A DNA stretch of 64,000 bases, from the NCBI GenBank assembly GCA_963675575.1, contig OY776378.1, positions 2,852,001 to 2,916,000 of the forward strand, read 5' to 3'. How positions within the stretch are numbered: the first letter of the stretch is position 1; every line of letters begins with the position of its first letter. The notes beneath the pieces were generated by a model that was not told the origin of the DNA, searched no databases, and saw only the letters and a program-made list of their open reading frames with translations. Below are positions 33,115 to 40,532 of this stretch, piece by piece. The position numbers were made by a program, and so were the translations under genes. The DNA comes from JAGLOK01 sp963675575. Lineage in GTDB: Bacteria; Bacillota; Clostridia; Christensenellales; UMGS416.

Positions 33115-34181
33115 ATATTTTTTAATGACATAACAATCAGTTTTTTGACCACATCGAATAAAAACTTTTTAGTTTCCGTATCTAAGCTTGATGCTATTTC
33201 CGGAAGATATTTCATGTCTTTTAGCTTTAATTTTTTAAGTTCATATACTGTAGTCACTTTAGCCGCGTGAATCATTTGAAACAATGCATTAACAACTCTT
33301 TTACGTTCATCATCAGGAATCTCTGAAAGCCAATCGCTTAAAGTTTTATTCATTGACTTTGAACTGTCGGTAACTTTATCAAGCGTTACAAAATAACTAC
33401 CCTCAATCTCCCAAGAGAAAGGGTCATGCTGCATAATTCCTTGATTGTTGCTTTTTATCACTTTGTAATCTTCCTGATTTTCCAAAAGCATTCCTATTAT
33501 TGCAGATTGCGGAACTGTTTTGTAGATGCGATCTTTAATGCCCTCATATTCCCCGCTTTTCAGCAATGATTTAAAACCAGGTCCATCATGACTATAGACT
33601 TTTTCTATTCTTTTTTGGATTGATGGCTTACACATAACTGTTGAATATACAGCAAGGTTTCCGCCCTTTGAGTGTCCTCCCACTATAAGATTTCGGGTCA
33701 GCCTTTTTGCAACGCTGTTTACATATTCCACAGCTCGCTTTTGAGCGGGAACCTCATCCATAAAGGCCATATTAAAATCTTCTTTCCAGCCGACAACCGT
33801 TGCATCCGTTCCTCTGAAGGATATGTATGATGTTTTTTTATCTAGAATATATGATACCGCAGAAAACTGCTTTTCCATTTCTCTATCAATTTCATTTACA
33901 TAATAATTCATTTTAACATTACGAAAACGCGGGCTAGCGGCTAGAGCCGCGAAAAGCTGTCGGTTTTCTTCAGGATTCCTGACCATTTTAAATATTTTCT
34001 CAAAGTGCTCTGCGCAATAAATATCACATAACCTAACACTTCTTTTGAATTTATTTATTCCTGGTATAAATCCGTCAAAAAAAGTATAGGAAAACTGGGA
34101 CAATACAAGGCTGTCAATCTCACAAAAACTTTTTTCATCAAAAGTCTTCATTTCCATTTGTGTATAAGCCGTTATGTTCAT
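33111..34181 (-). CDS. Mbeg1-like (DUF2974) alpha/beta hydrolase
   Basis: A 356-residue protein. SYISFRGTDATVVGWKEDFN followed by LIVGGHSKGGNLAVYSTVMC is the lipase-like core of the Mbeg1/DUF2974 family: GHSKGG holds the nucleophile Ser near residue 172. VYSHDGPGF supplies a likely Asp. The family occurs widely in Bacillota and is presumed to hydrolyse esters or lipids in the cytosol. AAGGTGAAGAA precedes the ATG. It is a single gene, converging on the TIM-barrel gene with shared stop-codon bases and no terminator between. Confidence 0.83.
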   Translation of the reverse strand: MNITAYTQMEMKTFDEKSFCEIDSLVLSQFSYTFFDGFIPGINKFKRSVRLCDIYCAEHFEKIFKMVRNPEENRQLFAALAASPRFRNVKMNYYVNEIDREMEKQFSAVSYILDKKTSYISFRGTDATVVGWKEDFNMAFMDEVPAQKRAVEYVNSVAKRLTRNLIVGGHSKGGNLAVYSTVMCKPSIQKRIEKVYSHDGPGFKSLLKSGEYEGIKDRIYKTVPQSAIIGMLLENQEDYKVIKSNNQGIMQHDPFSWEIEGSYFVTLDKVTDSSKSMNKTLSDWLSEIPDDERKRVVNALFQMIHAAKVTTVYELKKLKLKDMKYLPEIASSLDTETKKFLFDVVKKLIVMSLKNI

Positions 34182-34374
34182 TTCTTCACCTTTTAATCAT
34201 TTCTATTATAATGATATCTTAACATAATGTGCAAAAAAACATAATTTATTCTTTTTCAGTATCTGTTCTTTTTCCTTAACCTAAATAGAATAATTCTTTA
34301 TATTCAACTAATATTGCCTATTTTTCAAAAATAGGCTCATATGCTCCATATTTGCAATTATTTCAAAATATACA

Positions 34375-34431
34375 TTGACTTTTCCCCTTTTTCCTATATA
34401 CTTTGGAAGGTTGCACTTTTAAAAAGGCAAC
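34375..34431 (+). promoter_or_regulatory. Promoter and 5' hairpin of the helicase leader
   Basis: TTGACT (34375-34380), 16 bases, TATACT (34397-34402). The predicted start near 34409 is followed at once by a hairpin (GTTGC...GCAAC, 34410-34431, with CTTTT/AAAAG inside). About 150 bases of AT-rich untranslated leader precede the helicase ATG. The rest of the gap from 34182 shows nothing I can name. Confidence 0.6.
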
Positions 34432-34558
34432 AAATAGAATCAACAAATGTCCTTTTATTTAATTAGTTTATTAATTACTTGTCCTGGTAATGTCGTATAT
34501 TATTTTATTTAGAAAAAGACTAAATTTGATTTTATACTATATTATTTTAGGAGTATTA

Positions 34559-36160
34559 ATGAAAGTATTAAATTTTAAAAGTCTGGGTTTGTCCCAGGAG
34601 TCACTTAACGCGGTTGCAGACATGGGATATGAAACACCAACCGAAATCCAACAAGAATCAATTCCACATATATTAAACGGCCGAGACGTAATTGGCCATT
34701 CAAAAACAGGCACAGGAAAAACGATGGCCTTTGGCTTGCCCGCGATTGAAATGGTGGATGCTACTCAAAAAAACACTCAAGTGCTTGTTCTTTGTCCCAC
34801 ACGCGAGCTTGCAGAGCAGGCTGCGGGAGAAATAAGAAAAGCCGCAGTATATAAAAAACAATTGTATGTGACCGCTATATACGGCGGAGCATCCATGCCC
34901 GATCAAATAAGAAGCCTAAGAAGAGGCTCTCAGATAGTTGTGGGTACTCCGGGACGCATAATGGACCATATGAGAAGGCGTACTTTGGTTCTTTCCGAGT
35001 TAAAGCTTTTAGTGCTGGACGAAGCGGACGAAATGCTCAAAATGGGCTTTCGCGAAGATATTGAAACAGTGCTTGAAGACGTTCCAAAATCCGTTTCAAC
35101 TGTTTTGTTTTCCGCAACAATGTCAAAAGGCATTATGCAGATCACAAAGAACTATCAGAAAAACGCAAAAGTAATTAGCTCTCAGGACAACAGCAAAACA
35201 GTCTCAACCGTTGACCAATGGCATGTCCATGTTAAAAAAGCGGACAAAACATTTGCTGTAAACTCGCTGCTTAAATATCATAACCCGAAATTGACCTTAA
35301 TATTTTGCAACACAAAAAGAATGGTAGACGAACTGGTTAAAAACATGCAGCAAAAAGGCCTGTCGGCTGTTGCTTTGCACGGAGATTTAAATCAGAACGC
35401 CCGTAACCGTGTCATGAACGGCTTCAGAAGCGGAACCATGCCTGTGCTTGTCGCAACAGACGTCGCGGCTCGTGGCATTGATGTTGACGATGTTGAGATG
35501 GTAATAAATTTTGACATCCCTCAGGATGATGAATATTATGTCCACAGAATAGGCCGAACCGGCAGAGCCGGCCGCGATGGTCTTGCGGTGACGCTGGTGT
35601 CCGGCAACACTCAAAAGCAAAGACTCTCTACAATAGAGCGCTATACAAAAGTTCGCATACCAAAAAGACAGCTGCCATCATCATCTGAGATTTCACAAAA
35701 GAAAAACGATGCTTTCACCGATAAGTTTGCTTTGGAGATTGAAAAGCCAATAGACGACAAATATTTTAACCTTTTGGACAGTCTGAGCGCAAAAGGGCAT
35801 AGCGCCCGCAAAATCAGCGCCACCCTGCTTCAAATGCTGCTGTCTCAGGAAATGAAAACTGAAACTAAAAAGTTTGACAACGAAGTAATTTCTTCGGGAG
35901 CGCGTGAAGCTAATATGGTAAGATTCTTTATCAACGTTGGCAAAAAGGATAATATCGCATCATCCGATATCGTTGGCTGTGTTGCCGGCGAAGCAGGAAT
36001 TTCCGGAAGTTGCGTGGGGAAAGTTGATATATTCGAAAATTTTTCTTTCGTTGAAGTCCAGCAGCAATACAAGCAGCGTGTGCTTGATGGAATCAATAAC
36101 AAAAAAGTAAGAATCAGAAACCGCGATATCTCAATAGATGTGGCTAAGGCTAGAAAATAA
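34559..36160 (+). CDS. DEAD-box RNA helicase, DbpA type
   Basis: A 533-residue helicase. Motifs in order: GYETPTEIQQESIP (Q motif), SKTGTGKT (I), PTRELA (Ia), VLDEADEM (DEAD, II), SAT (III), GRTGRAGR (VI). The C-terminal 75 residues, from MVRFFINVGKKDNI to KVRIRNRDISIDVA, form a DbpA-type RNA-binding domain that would direct it to a large-subunit rRNA hairpin. The start is ATG at 34559, with TAGGAG five bases upstream; a longer frame begins at 34490. It probably helps ribosome assembly. The long leader suggests cold-type regulation, as for other helicases of this group. Confidence 0.93.
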   Translation: MKVLNFKSLGLSQESLNAVADMGYETPTEIQQESIPHILNGRDVIGHSKTGTGKTMAFGLPAIEMVDATQKNTQVLVLCPTRELAEQAAGEIRKAAVYKKQLYVTAIYGGASMPDQIRSLRRGSQIVVGTPGRIMDHMRRRTLVLSELKLLVLDEADEMLKMGFREDIETVLEDVPKSVSTVLFSATMSKGIMQITKNYQKNAKVISSQDNSKTVSTVDQWHVHVKKADKTFAVNSLLKYHNPKLTLIFCNTKRMVDELVKNMQQKGLSAVALHGDLNQNARNRVMNGFRSGTMPVLVATDVAARGIDVDDVEMVINFDIPQDDEYYVHRIGRTGRAGRDGLAVTLVSGNTQKQRLSTIERYTKVRIPKRQLPSSSEISQKKNDAFTDKFALEIEKPIDDKYFNLLDSLSAKGHSARKISATLLQMLLSQEMKTETKKFDNEVISSGAREANMVRFFINVGKKDNIASSDIVGCVAGEAGISGSCVGKVDIFENFSFVEVQQQYKQRVLDGINNKKVRIRNRDISIDVAKARK

Positions 36161-36177
36161 AACCTAACTACTAATCA

Positions 36178-36216
36178 TAAAAAACCCCTTTTCAATCAAA
36201 GAAAAGGGGTTTTTAA
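36178..36216. terminator. Bidirectional terminator after the helicase
   Basis: AAAAACCCCTTTTC pairs with GAAAAGGGGTTTTT around a seven-base loop, with T5 at the end and A-rich sequence at the start. It also faces the converging flavoprotein gene. Confidence 0.9.
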
Positions 36217-36257
36217 ATATAGAAAACTCAATTTTATGCTTTTATACAAAAGTCATT

Positions 36258-37601
36258 CTATATTTGTTTTGCTATCATTTCTGCCGCTTTTATTAGTGGA
36301 TATCCTGCGGGGGATGCTGTCAGCATAGGTTGAGTTCCTATCTGAGCAACCAAAAGATTATTAATGGTCATATCATTTTGTATAGCAAATCCGATTACAT
36401 TAATCAGTTCGCCAACACTTCTGCCGCCCATTGCTTCGCCGCCTAAAATACAGCCGTTATTTTTTGATACAATAAGCTTAACCGTTTGCTTGTGTGAATG
36501 CGCCATGCATCCGGGATGTGTGTCTATACCGGTAAAGCTTGCGGTAACAACATCAAAGCCCTCCATTTTAGCAATATCTTCCGTCAATCCCGCCACACCA
36601 TAAGCTGTTTCTCCTATACTTGTGGAATATATACCTATAGTCCCTCTAAAAGTACTGACGGTAGACAATGAAAACAAATTCAATCCTGCCACTCTTGCTT
36701 CTGCACAAGCGGTTGAAGCAAGCATTATTTTGCTTAGCTTTCCGGTTGCAAAATCTCTTTTCTCAGAACAGTCCCCTGCGGCGAAAACGTCAGGATTGGA
36801 AGTTCTTTTATATCGATCAGTTTTGATAAATCCCAATTCATTGATTTCAATTCCCATTTTTTTAGCAAGACTTACATTTGGCGCGTAGCCTAATGATAGA
36901 ATAACAGCATCCGCATCAATTTCTTCTCCGTTGCTTAGCAATGCGCCTTTTACAGCTTTATCACCGATTATTTCTTTTATTCCAACTCCTGACCTTACTT
37001 TGACTCCTCTTTGTGTAAGGTTTTCCTCTGCCGCTTGGGCAAATTCCTTGTCAAAAGCTGTTCCCAAAATGTTGGGCAATATTTCAACAAGTGTTACGTA
37101 AAAGCCTTTTTTGTTAAGTTCATCAGCCACTTCAACTCCAATAAAACCAGCGCCAACAACTATGATTTTTTTAAGATTTTTTAGCTTATTTTGAAGCACG
37201 TCAAGATATGCTTTGTTCTTCGGAATAGTAAAAACATTTTCCTTTTCAGTCCCAATCAGCCACTTTGGCATTATCGGTTCAGACCCAGTTCCCAGAATTA
37301 GTTTTTCATATGAAATCTCTTCTCCGCTGGCGGTTGACGCAACTTTCTTTTCGCTGTTTATTTCAATGACTTCGTCAACCTTGATGTCTACCCCTAATTT
37401 TTCCAATCCACCGTCAGGAAGTATATTTTTGTCACTTGTTCCTATGGTACCAAAAATATACGGTATACCGCATGGTATCATTACTTTTTCTTCTTTTCTA
37501 ATCACGGTTACACTTTTTTCTTTGTTGTTGGATTTAACAGTCATCGCAGAAACAAGACCTGCTGCGCTGCCGCCGATAATGAGTACGTCAGTTTTAATCA
37601 T
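36258..37601 (-). CDS. FAD-dependent pyridine nucleotide-disulfide oxidoreductase (CoA-disulfide reductase/NADH oxidase-like)
   Basis: A 447-residue flavoprotein. FAD-binding IIGGSAAGLVSA is at the N-terminus, the single redox Cys is Cys44 in MIPCGIPYIFG, NAD-binding IIVVGAGFIGVEVADEL is near 150, and VFAAGDC near 277 closes the FAD site. The single-Cys pattern is that of CoA-disulfide reductases, NADH oxidases and NADH peroxidases rather than lipoamide dehydrogenases. The C-terminal dimer domain has THPGCMAH. It likely reduces a CoA or related disulfide, or oxygen. GAGGGAA precedes the ATG. Confidence 0.88.
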   Translation of the reverse strand: MIKTDVLIIGGSAAGLVSAMTVKSNNKEKSVTVIRKEEKVMIPCGIPYIFGTIGTSDKNILPDGGLEKLGVDIKVDEVIEINSEKKVASTASGEEISYEKLILGTGSEPIMPKWLIGTEKENVFTIPKNKAYLDVLQNKLKNLKKIIVVGAGFIGVEVADELNKKGFYVTLVEILPNILGTAFDKEFAQAAEENLTQRGVKVRSGVGIKEIIGDKAVKGALLSNGEEIDADAVILSLGYAPNVSLAKKMGIEINELGFIKTDRYKRTSNPDVFAAGDCSEKRDFATGKLSKIMLASTACAEARVAGLNLFSLSTVSTFRGTIGIYSTSIGETAYGVAGLTEDIAKMEGFDVVTASFTGIDTHPGCMAHSHKQTVKLIVSKNNGCILGGEAMGGRSVGELINVIGFAIQNDMTINNLLVAQIGTQPMLTASPAGYPLIKAAEMIAKQI

Positions 37602-37705
37602 TTTTTCCCTCGCTTATATTATTTTTTACATAGTATTAATTTTTTAAAAAGGAATTTGCTTAAATTATTACAAATTGTAAAGGTTTTATTGTTTTTAAAA
37701 AATTA

Positions 37706-37758
37706 TTGACATATGTTCTTTTCAACTGAAATTATAACTCTTTTATAACATATGTCAA
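37706..37758 (-). promoter_or_regulatory. Promoter of the flavoprotein gene with inverted-repeat operator pair
   Basis: On the minus strand TTGACA (37753-37758), 16 bases, TATAAT (37731-37736). Two perfect inverted copies of TTGACATATGTT flank it: one includes the -35 (37747-37758), the other sits just downstream of the expected start (37706-37717). This is a repressor-like layout. The regulator is not identifiable. Confidence 0.72.
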
Positions 37759-37779
37759 TAAATATGTGAAAATTAAGGT

Positions 37780-38135
37780 ATTTATACGAAAGGCTTCGCC
37801 GAATTTAATTTTTATATACAAACCAAAAAATTGGTGTCCGGATAGCGACGCAGCAAAACCTTATCTTAGTAAAATTATGGAGCGGTAACCAAGTACAAAC
37901 AAAAAAACATCTGCATAAGCAAATGAGTTTTCAGAAGTAATCTGATTTTCCCATATGCATCGTACCTTCTCACATAATATTTCATATTATTCCGCCAGCC
38001 TTACGCGTTTGTTATTAAGCGCTTTTGCACTGAAAGGATTCATAGGTCACTGTTCTATCGTGTTATATATATTGTTATAAACCGATTAAAGCTCGGACTA
38101 TAACAAAAATATCGGACATATTCCGATATTTTTAT
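37780..38135 (+). ncRNA. Possible structured RNA in a gene-free region
   Basis: About 400 bases between the flavoprotein promoter and tRNA-Arg hold no gene. Several inverted repeats are visible: TTGGT...ACCAA around 37831-37894, a long TGCAT...ATGCA hairpin at about 37915-37960 with nested stems, and TTGTTATA-AA-CCGA...TCGG-AC-TATAACAA at 38071-38107, directly followed by a terminator. I find no match to RNase P, SRP, tmRNA or 6S motifs. Strand and start are uncertain; the plus strand is favoured because the last hairpin runs into a terminator. Confidence 0.3.
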
Positions 38136-38140
38136 TTTGT
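38110..38140 (+). terminator. Terminator ahead of the tRNA-Arg region
   Basis: AATATCGGA pairs with TCCGATATT around CATAT, followed by TTTATTTTG. There is no plus-strand gene immediately upstream, which is the reason to suspect an RNA gene. It could also work on the minus strand. Confidence 0.7.
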
Positions 38141-38164
38141 TCTTCTTAATATTGCGCAAATATC

Positions 38165-38190
38165 AAAAAGGCTCGGCAAATGCCGAGCCT
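38165..38190 (-). terminator. Terminator of tRNA-Arg
   Basis: On the minus strand AGGCTCGGC pairs with GCCGAGCCT around ATTT, followed by T5. It begins five bases after the tRNA 3' end. Confidence 0.85.
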
Positions 38191-38194
38191 TTCA

Positions 38195-38271
38195 TGGCGT
38201 ACCCGATAGGATTCGAACCTACGACCTTCTGGTCCGTAGCCAGACGCTCTATCCAGCTGAGCTACGGGTAC
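38195..38271 (-). tRNA. tRNA-Arg (anticodon ACG)
   Basis: A 77-base cloverleaf on the minus strand. The acceptor stem is GTACCCG with CGGGTAC, discriminator G, and CCA is encoded. The anticodon stem-loop is TCTGG-CTACGGA-CCAGA, giving ACG, where A34 is normally changed to inosine to read CGU, CGC and CGA. The T arm is GTAGG-TTCGAAT-CCTAT. It has its own promoter and terminator. Confidence 0.97.
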
Positions 38272-38290
38272 ACTCAGATTGTGCTAATCA

Positions 38291-38319
38291 ATTTTATAAT
38301 AAGTCCTTTTGTTTGTCAA
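38291..38319 (-). promoter_or_regulatory. Promoter of tRNA-Arg
   Basis: On the minus strand TTGACA (38314-38319), 17 bases, TAAAAT (38291-38296), about 20 bases before the tRNA 5' end. Confidence 0.7.
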
Positions 38320-38392
38320 CAAATTAAGCACAATCATAAACTTAATAACAAAAATCCGAAGATTAGACTTATAAAACGATGGCTAGCACGTC

Positions 38393-38421
38393 TTGTAAAT
38401 ATTAGAAAATGGGAGTACAAT
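38393..38421 (+). promoter_or_regulatory. Promoter of tilS
   Basis: TTGTAA (38393-38398), 17 bases, TACAAT (38416-38421), 28 bases before the tilS ATG. Confidence 0.6.
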
Positions 38422-38449
38422 TTATATAAATTCTTTTGAGGGTATAAGA

Positions 38450-39829
38450 ATGATTGATATGGTGCGCGGTTTAATAAATGAACATGCGCTGATTGAGAAA
38501 AATGATAAGGTTTTAATTGCGCTTTCTGGCGGAATAGATTCGATGGTGCTTTTTGACCTTCTTTTTAAATTAAAAGATGAGATCGGCTTCAAGCTTTCCG
38601 CCGCCCATTTTGACCACATGTTAAGAGATGATTCGTCGGAAGATTCTCTTTTCGTTAATAATTTCTGTCAAAAATACAATGTTGATATTTACACTTGCAA
38701 AGGTGATGCGAGAAAATGTGCGAATGATGAAAAGCTTTCGCTTGAAGCCGCCGCACGAAAACTTCGCCATTCATACTTAAGGCATGTCGCCGCGGAGATT
38801 AATGCCGACAGAATAGCTTTTGCCCATCATAAAAATGACAGAGCTGAAACATATTTGATGAGAATGCTGCGCGGCACGGGCGGAGACGGCTTAGGCTGTA
38901 TGCCCGAGCGCGACGGAATGATTATCCGCCCGCTGCTTTGCGTTCAAAAAGAACAAATCCAACACTATGCAAAAACTAATAATTTGATATGGCGCGAAGA
39001 CGAAACAAATCTCGACACCGCGTTTACAAGGAATAATCTAAGGCACAACACAATTCCGCACCTGAAGGAAAACTATAATGAATCCATTGTAAATACTCTG
39101 TCCAACAACGCACGGCTTATGTCGGTTGACCGAGATTATTTCAGCCAAACAGTTTCAAAGGCCATAAGCATGGCCCAGCAAACGGAAAACGGATATTATC
39201 TTGACGATGACAGCTTTATATATCTCCATAAAGCTATACTAACAAGATGTATAAGGCAGGTGCTTGCTATTCTGGGATTTGAAAGCGACATCTATGAAGC
39301 CAACATATCTCAGGTGATGGACCTTTTTTATCAGCAAAAAACAGGCGCCATGATAAACCTTCCTGCCGGCGCAATCGCTCGCAGAGACGCATTCGGAGTG
39401 GAAATAATCAGAGGGAAAAACGCGCCGCCGATTTTTTGTGAAACTCCACTTAATTTAAACGGAACGACATTTGCTCCCGATTGCGGTGTTTTTACAAGTG
39501 AAGACAGCAACATAAGCTTAAAAATTATAAAAAACCACAGCAAAAATGTCGCTTTTTTTGATACAATGTCTGTGGGAAATAATTTAGCTGTGCGCTCAAG
39601 AAGAACAGGTGATGTTTTTCACCCTCTTGGAGCACCCGGCAAGAAGTCTTTAAAGAAATACTTTATTGACAAAAAAATCTCTCGGTTTGAGCGTGACTAT
39701 ATTCCCCTTGTCGCCGAAGGCAATGATATTTTATGGATTGTCGGCCACGAGATAAGCGAAAAAGTAAAAGTAACCCAAGAAAGCTTAATGGTAAAAAAAA
39801 TAACATTCAGCAAAGAAGATAAAAATTAA
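38450..39829 (+). CDS. tilS: tRNA(Ile)-lysidine synthetase
   Basis: A 459-residue enzyme that converts C34 of tRNA-Ile(CAU) to lysidine, which is essential for AUA decoding. The PP-loop is ALSGGIDSMVLFDLL (about residue 25); LRHSYLRH, FAHHKNDRAETYLMRMLRGTG, and RPLLCVQKEQI are conserved TilS N-domain features. The C-terminal domain ends near VGHEISEKVKV. The length is normal for the family. It is followed after 16 bases by hpt, then ftsH, the classic order in Bacillota, so it probably heads this operon. Confidence 0.94.
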   Translation: MIDMVRGLINEHALIEKNDKVLIALSGGIDSMVLFDLLFKLKDEIGFKLSAAHFDHMLRDDSSEDSLFVNNFCQKYNVDIYTCKGDARKCANDEKLSLEAAARKLRHSYLRHVAAEINADRIAFAHHKNDRAETYLMRMLRGTGGDGLGCMPERDGMIIRPLLCVQKEQIQHYAKTNNLIWREDETNLDTAFTRNNLRHNTIPHLKENYNESIVNTLSNNARLMSVDRDYFSQTVSKAISMAQQTENGYYLDDDSFIYLHKAILTRCIRQVLAILGFESDIYEANISQVMDLFYQQKTGAMINLPAGAIARRDAFGVEIIRGKNAPPIFCETPLNLNGTTFAPDCGVFTSEDSNISLKIIKNHSKNVAFFDTMSVGNNLAVRSRRTGDVFHPLGAPGKKSLKKYFIDKKISRFERDYIPLVAEGNDILWIVGHEISEKVKVTQESLMVKKITFSKEDKN

Positions 39830-39845
39830 AAAGGGAGAAGAGGCT

Positions 39846-40394
39846 ATGCAGGAAAGAAAAGATATTGAGAGAATATTGCTAACCGAACGGGAGATACATA
39901 ATAAGGTTGCACAGATGGGCCACGAAATTTCACAAAAATACAAGGATAAAGATCTTCTGTTGGTTGGCATATTAAAAGGCGCATTTGTTTTCTTTTCAGA
40001 TTTGGCACGGTCTATTGATGTCCCAATGGCTGTAGATTTTATGGCCGTATCCAGCTATGGAAACGACACCCAAAGCTCCGGCGTTGTGCGTATAATGAAG
40101 GATTTGGACGAACCGATAGAGGGAAAGGACGTTTTAATAGTTGAGGATATACTTGACACCGGACATACGTTAAACTATTTGCTTAAGGTTTTAAACGCAA
40201 GAAAACCCGCTTCAATCAGCCTTTGCGTGCTGCTTGACAAATATGAAAGACGCGAGGTAAAAGAAATCGTTCCCGACTTTACAGGATTCAAAATTGAAAA
40301 TGAATTTGTCGTGGGTTATGGGCTTGATTATGCGGAAAAATATCGAAATCTGCCTTTTGTCGGCATACTCAAACCCAGCGTTTATCTGGATTGA
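39846..40394 (+). CDS. hpt: Hypoxanthine phosphoribosyltransferase
   Basis: A 182-residue purine salvage enzyme that makes IMP or GMP from the base and PRPP. VGILKGAFVFFSDLARSI is the first loop; the PRPP-binding motif is VLIVEDILDTGHTL near residue 100; VGYGLDYAEKYRNLP is the flexible C-terminal segment. All are typical of bacterial Hpt. GGGAGAAG precedes the ATG. It is the second gene of the tilS-hpt-ftsH cluster. A separate promoter-like sequence lies between it and ftsH. Confidence 0.95.
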   Translation: MQERKDIERILLTEREIHNKVAQMGHEISQKYKDKDLLLVGILKGAFVFFSDLARSIDVPMAVDFMAVSSYGNDTQSSGVVRIMKDLDEPIEGKDVLIVEDILDTGHTLNYLLKVLNARKPASISLCVLLDKYERREVKEIVPDFTGFKIENEFVVGYGLDYAEKYRNLPFVGILKPSVYLD

Positions 40395-40472
40395 TAAAAA
40401 ATATGTTTGATGATATAATCTTAAAGTTATATTTGTTTAAATGAACAGTCTTTGAATTATTGCGATTAAAGG

Positions 40473-40501
40473 TTGAATTATACGTTTTTATGAAATAATA
40501 T
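40473..40501 (+). promoter_or_regulatory. Candidate promoter of ftsH
   Basis: TTGAAT (40473-40478), 17 bases, TAATAT (40496-40501), about 32 bases before the TTG start. Confidence 0.5.
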
Positions 40502-40532
40502 ATATACTCATTCAAACTAGGAGGATAAAATA

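Noticed and set aside
37780..38135. 6S RNA, RNase P RNA, SRP RNA or tmRNA
   Set aside because: The conserved cores of these RNAs (for example the GGAAG tetraloop region of SRP or the tmRNA acceptor stem with encoded CCA) are not visible. Only a generic structured RNA can be proposed.
37600..38280. tRNA-Arg as an integration site of a mobile element
   Set aside because: No integrase, phage or plasmid gene and no repeat of the tRNA 3' end is seen within the window.
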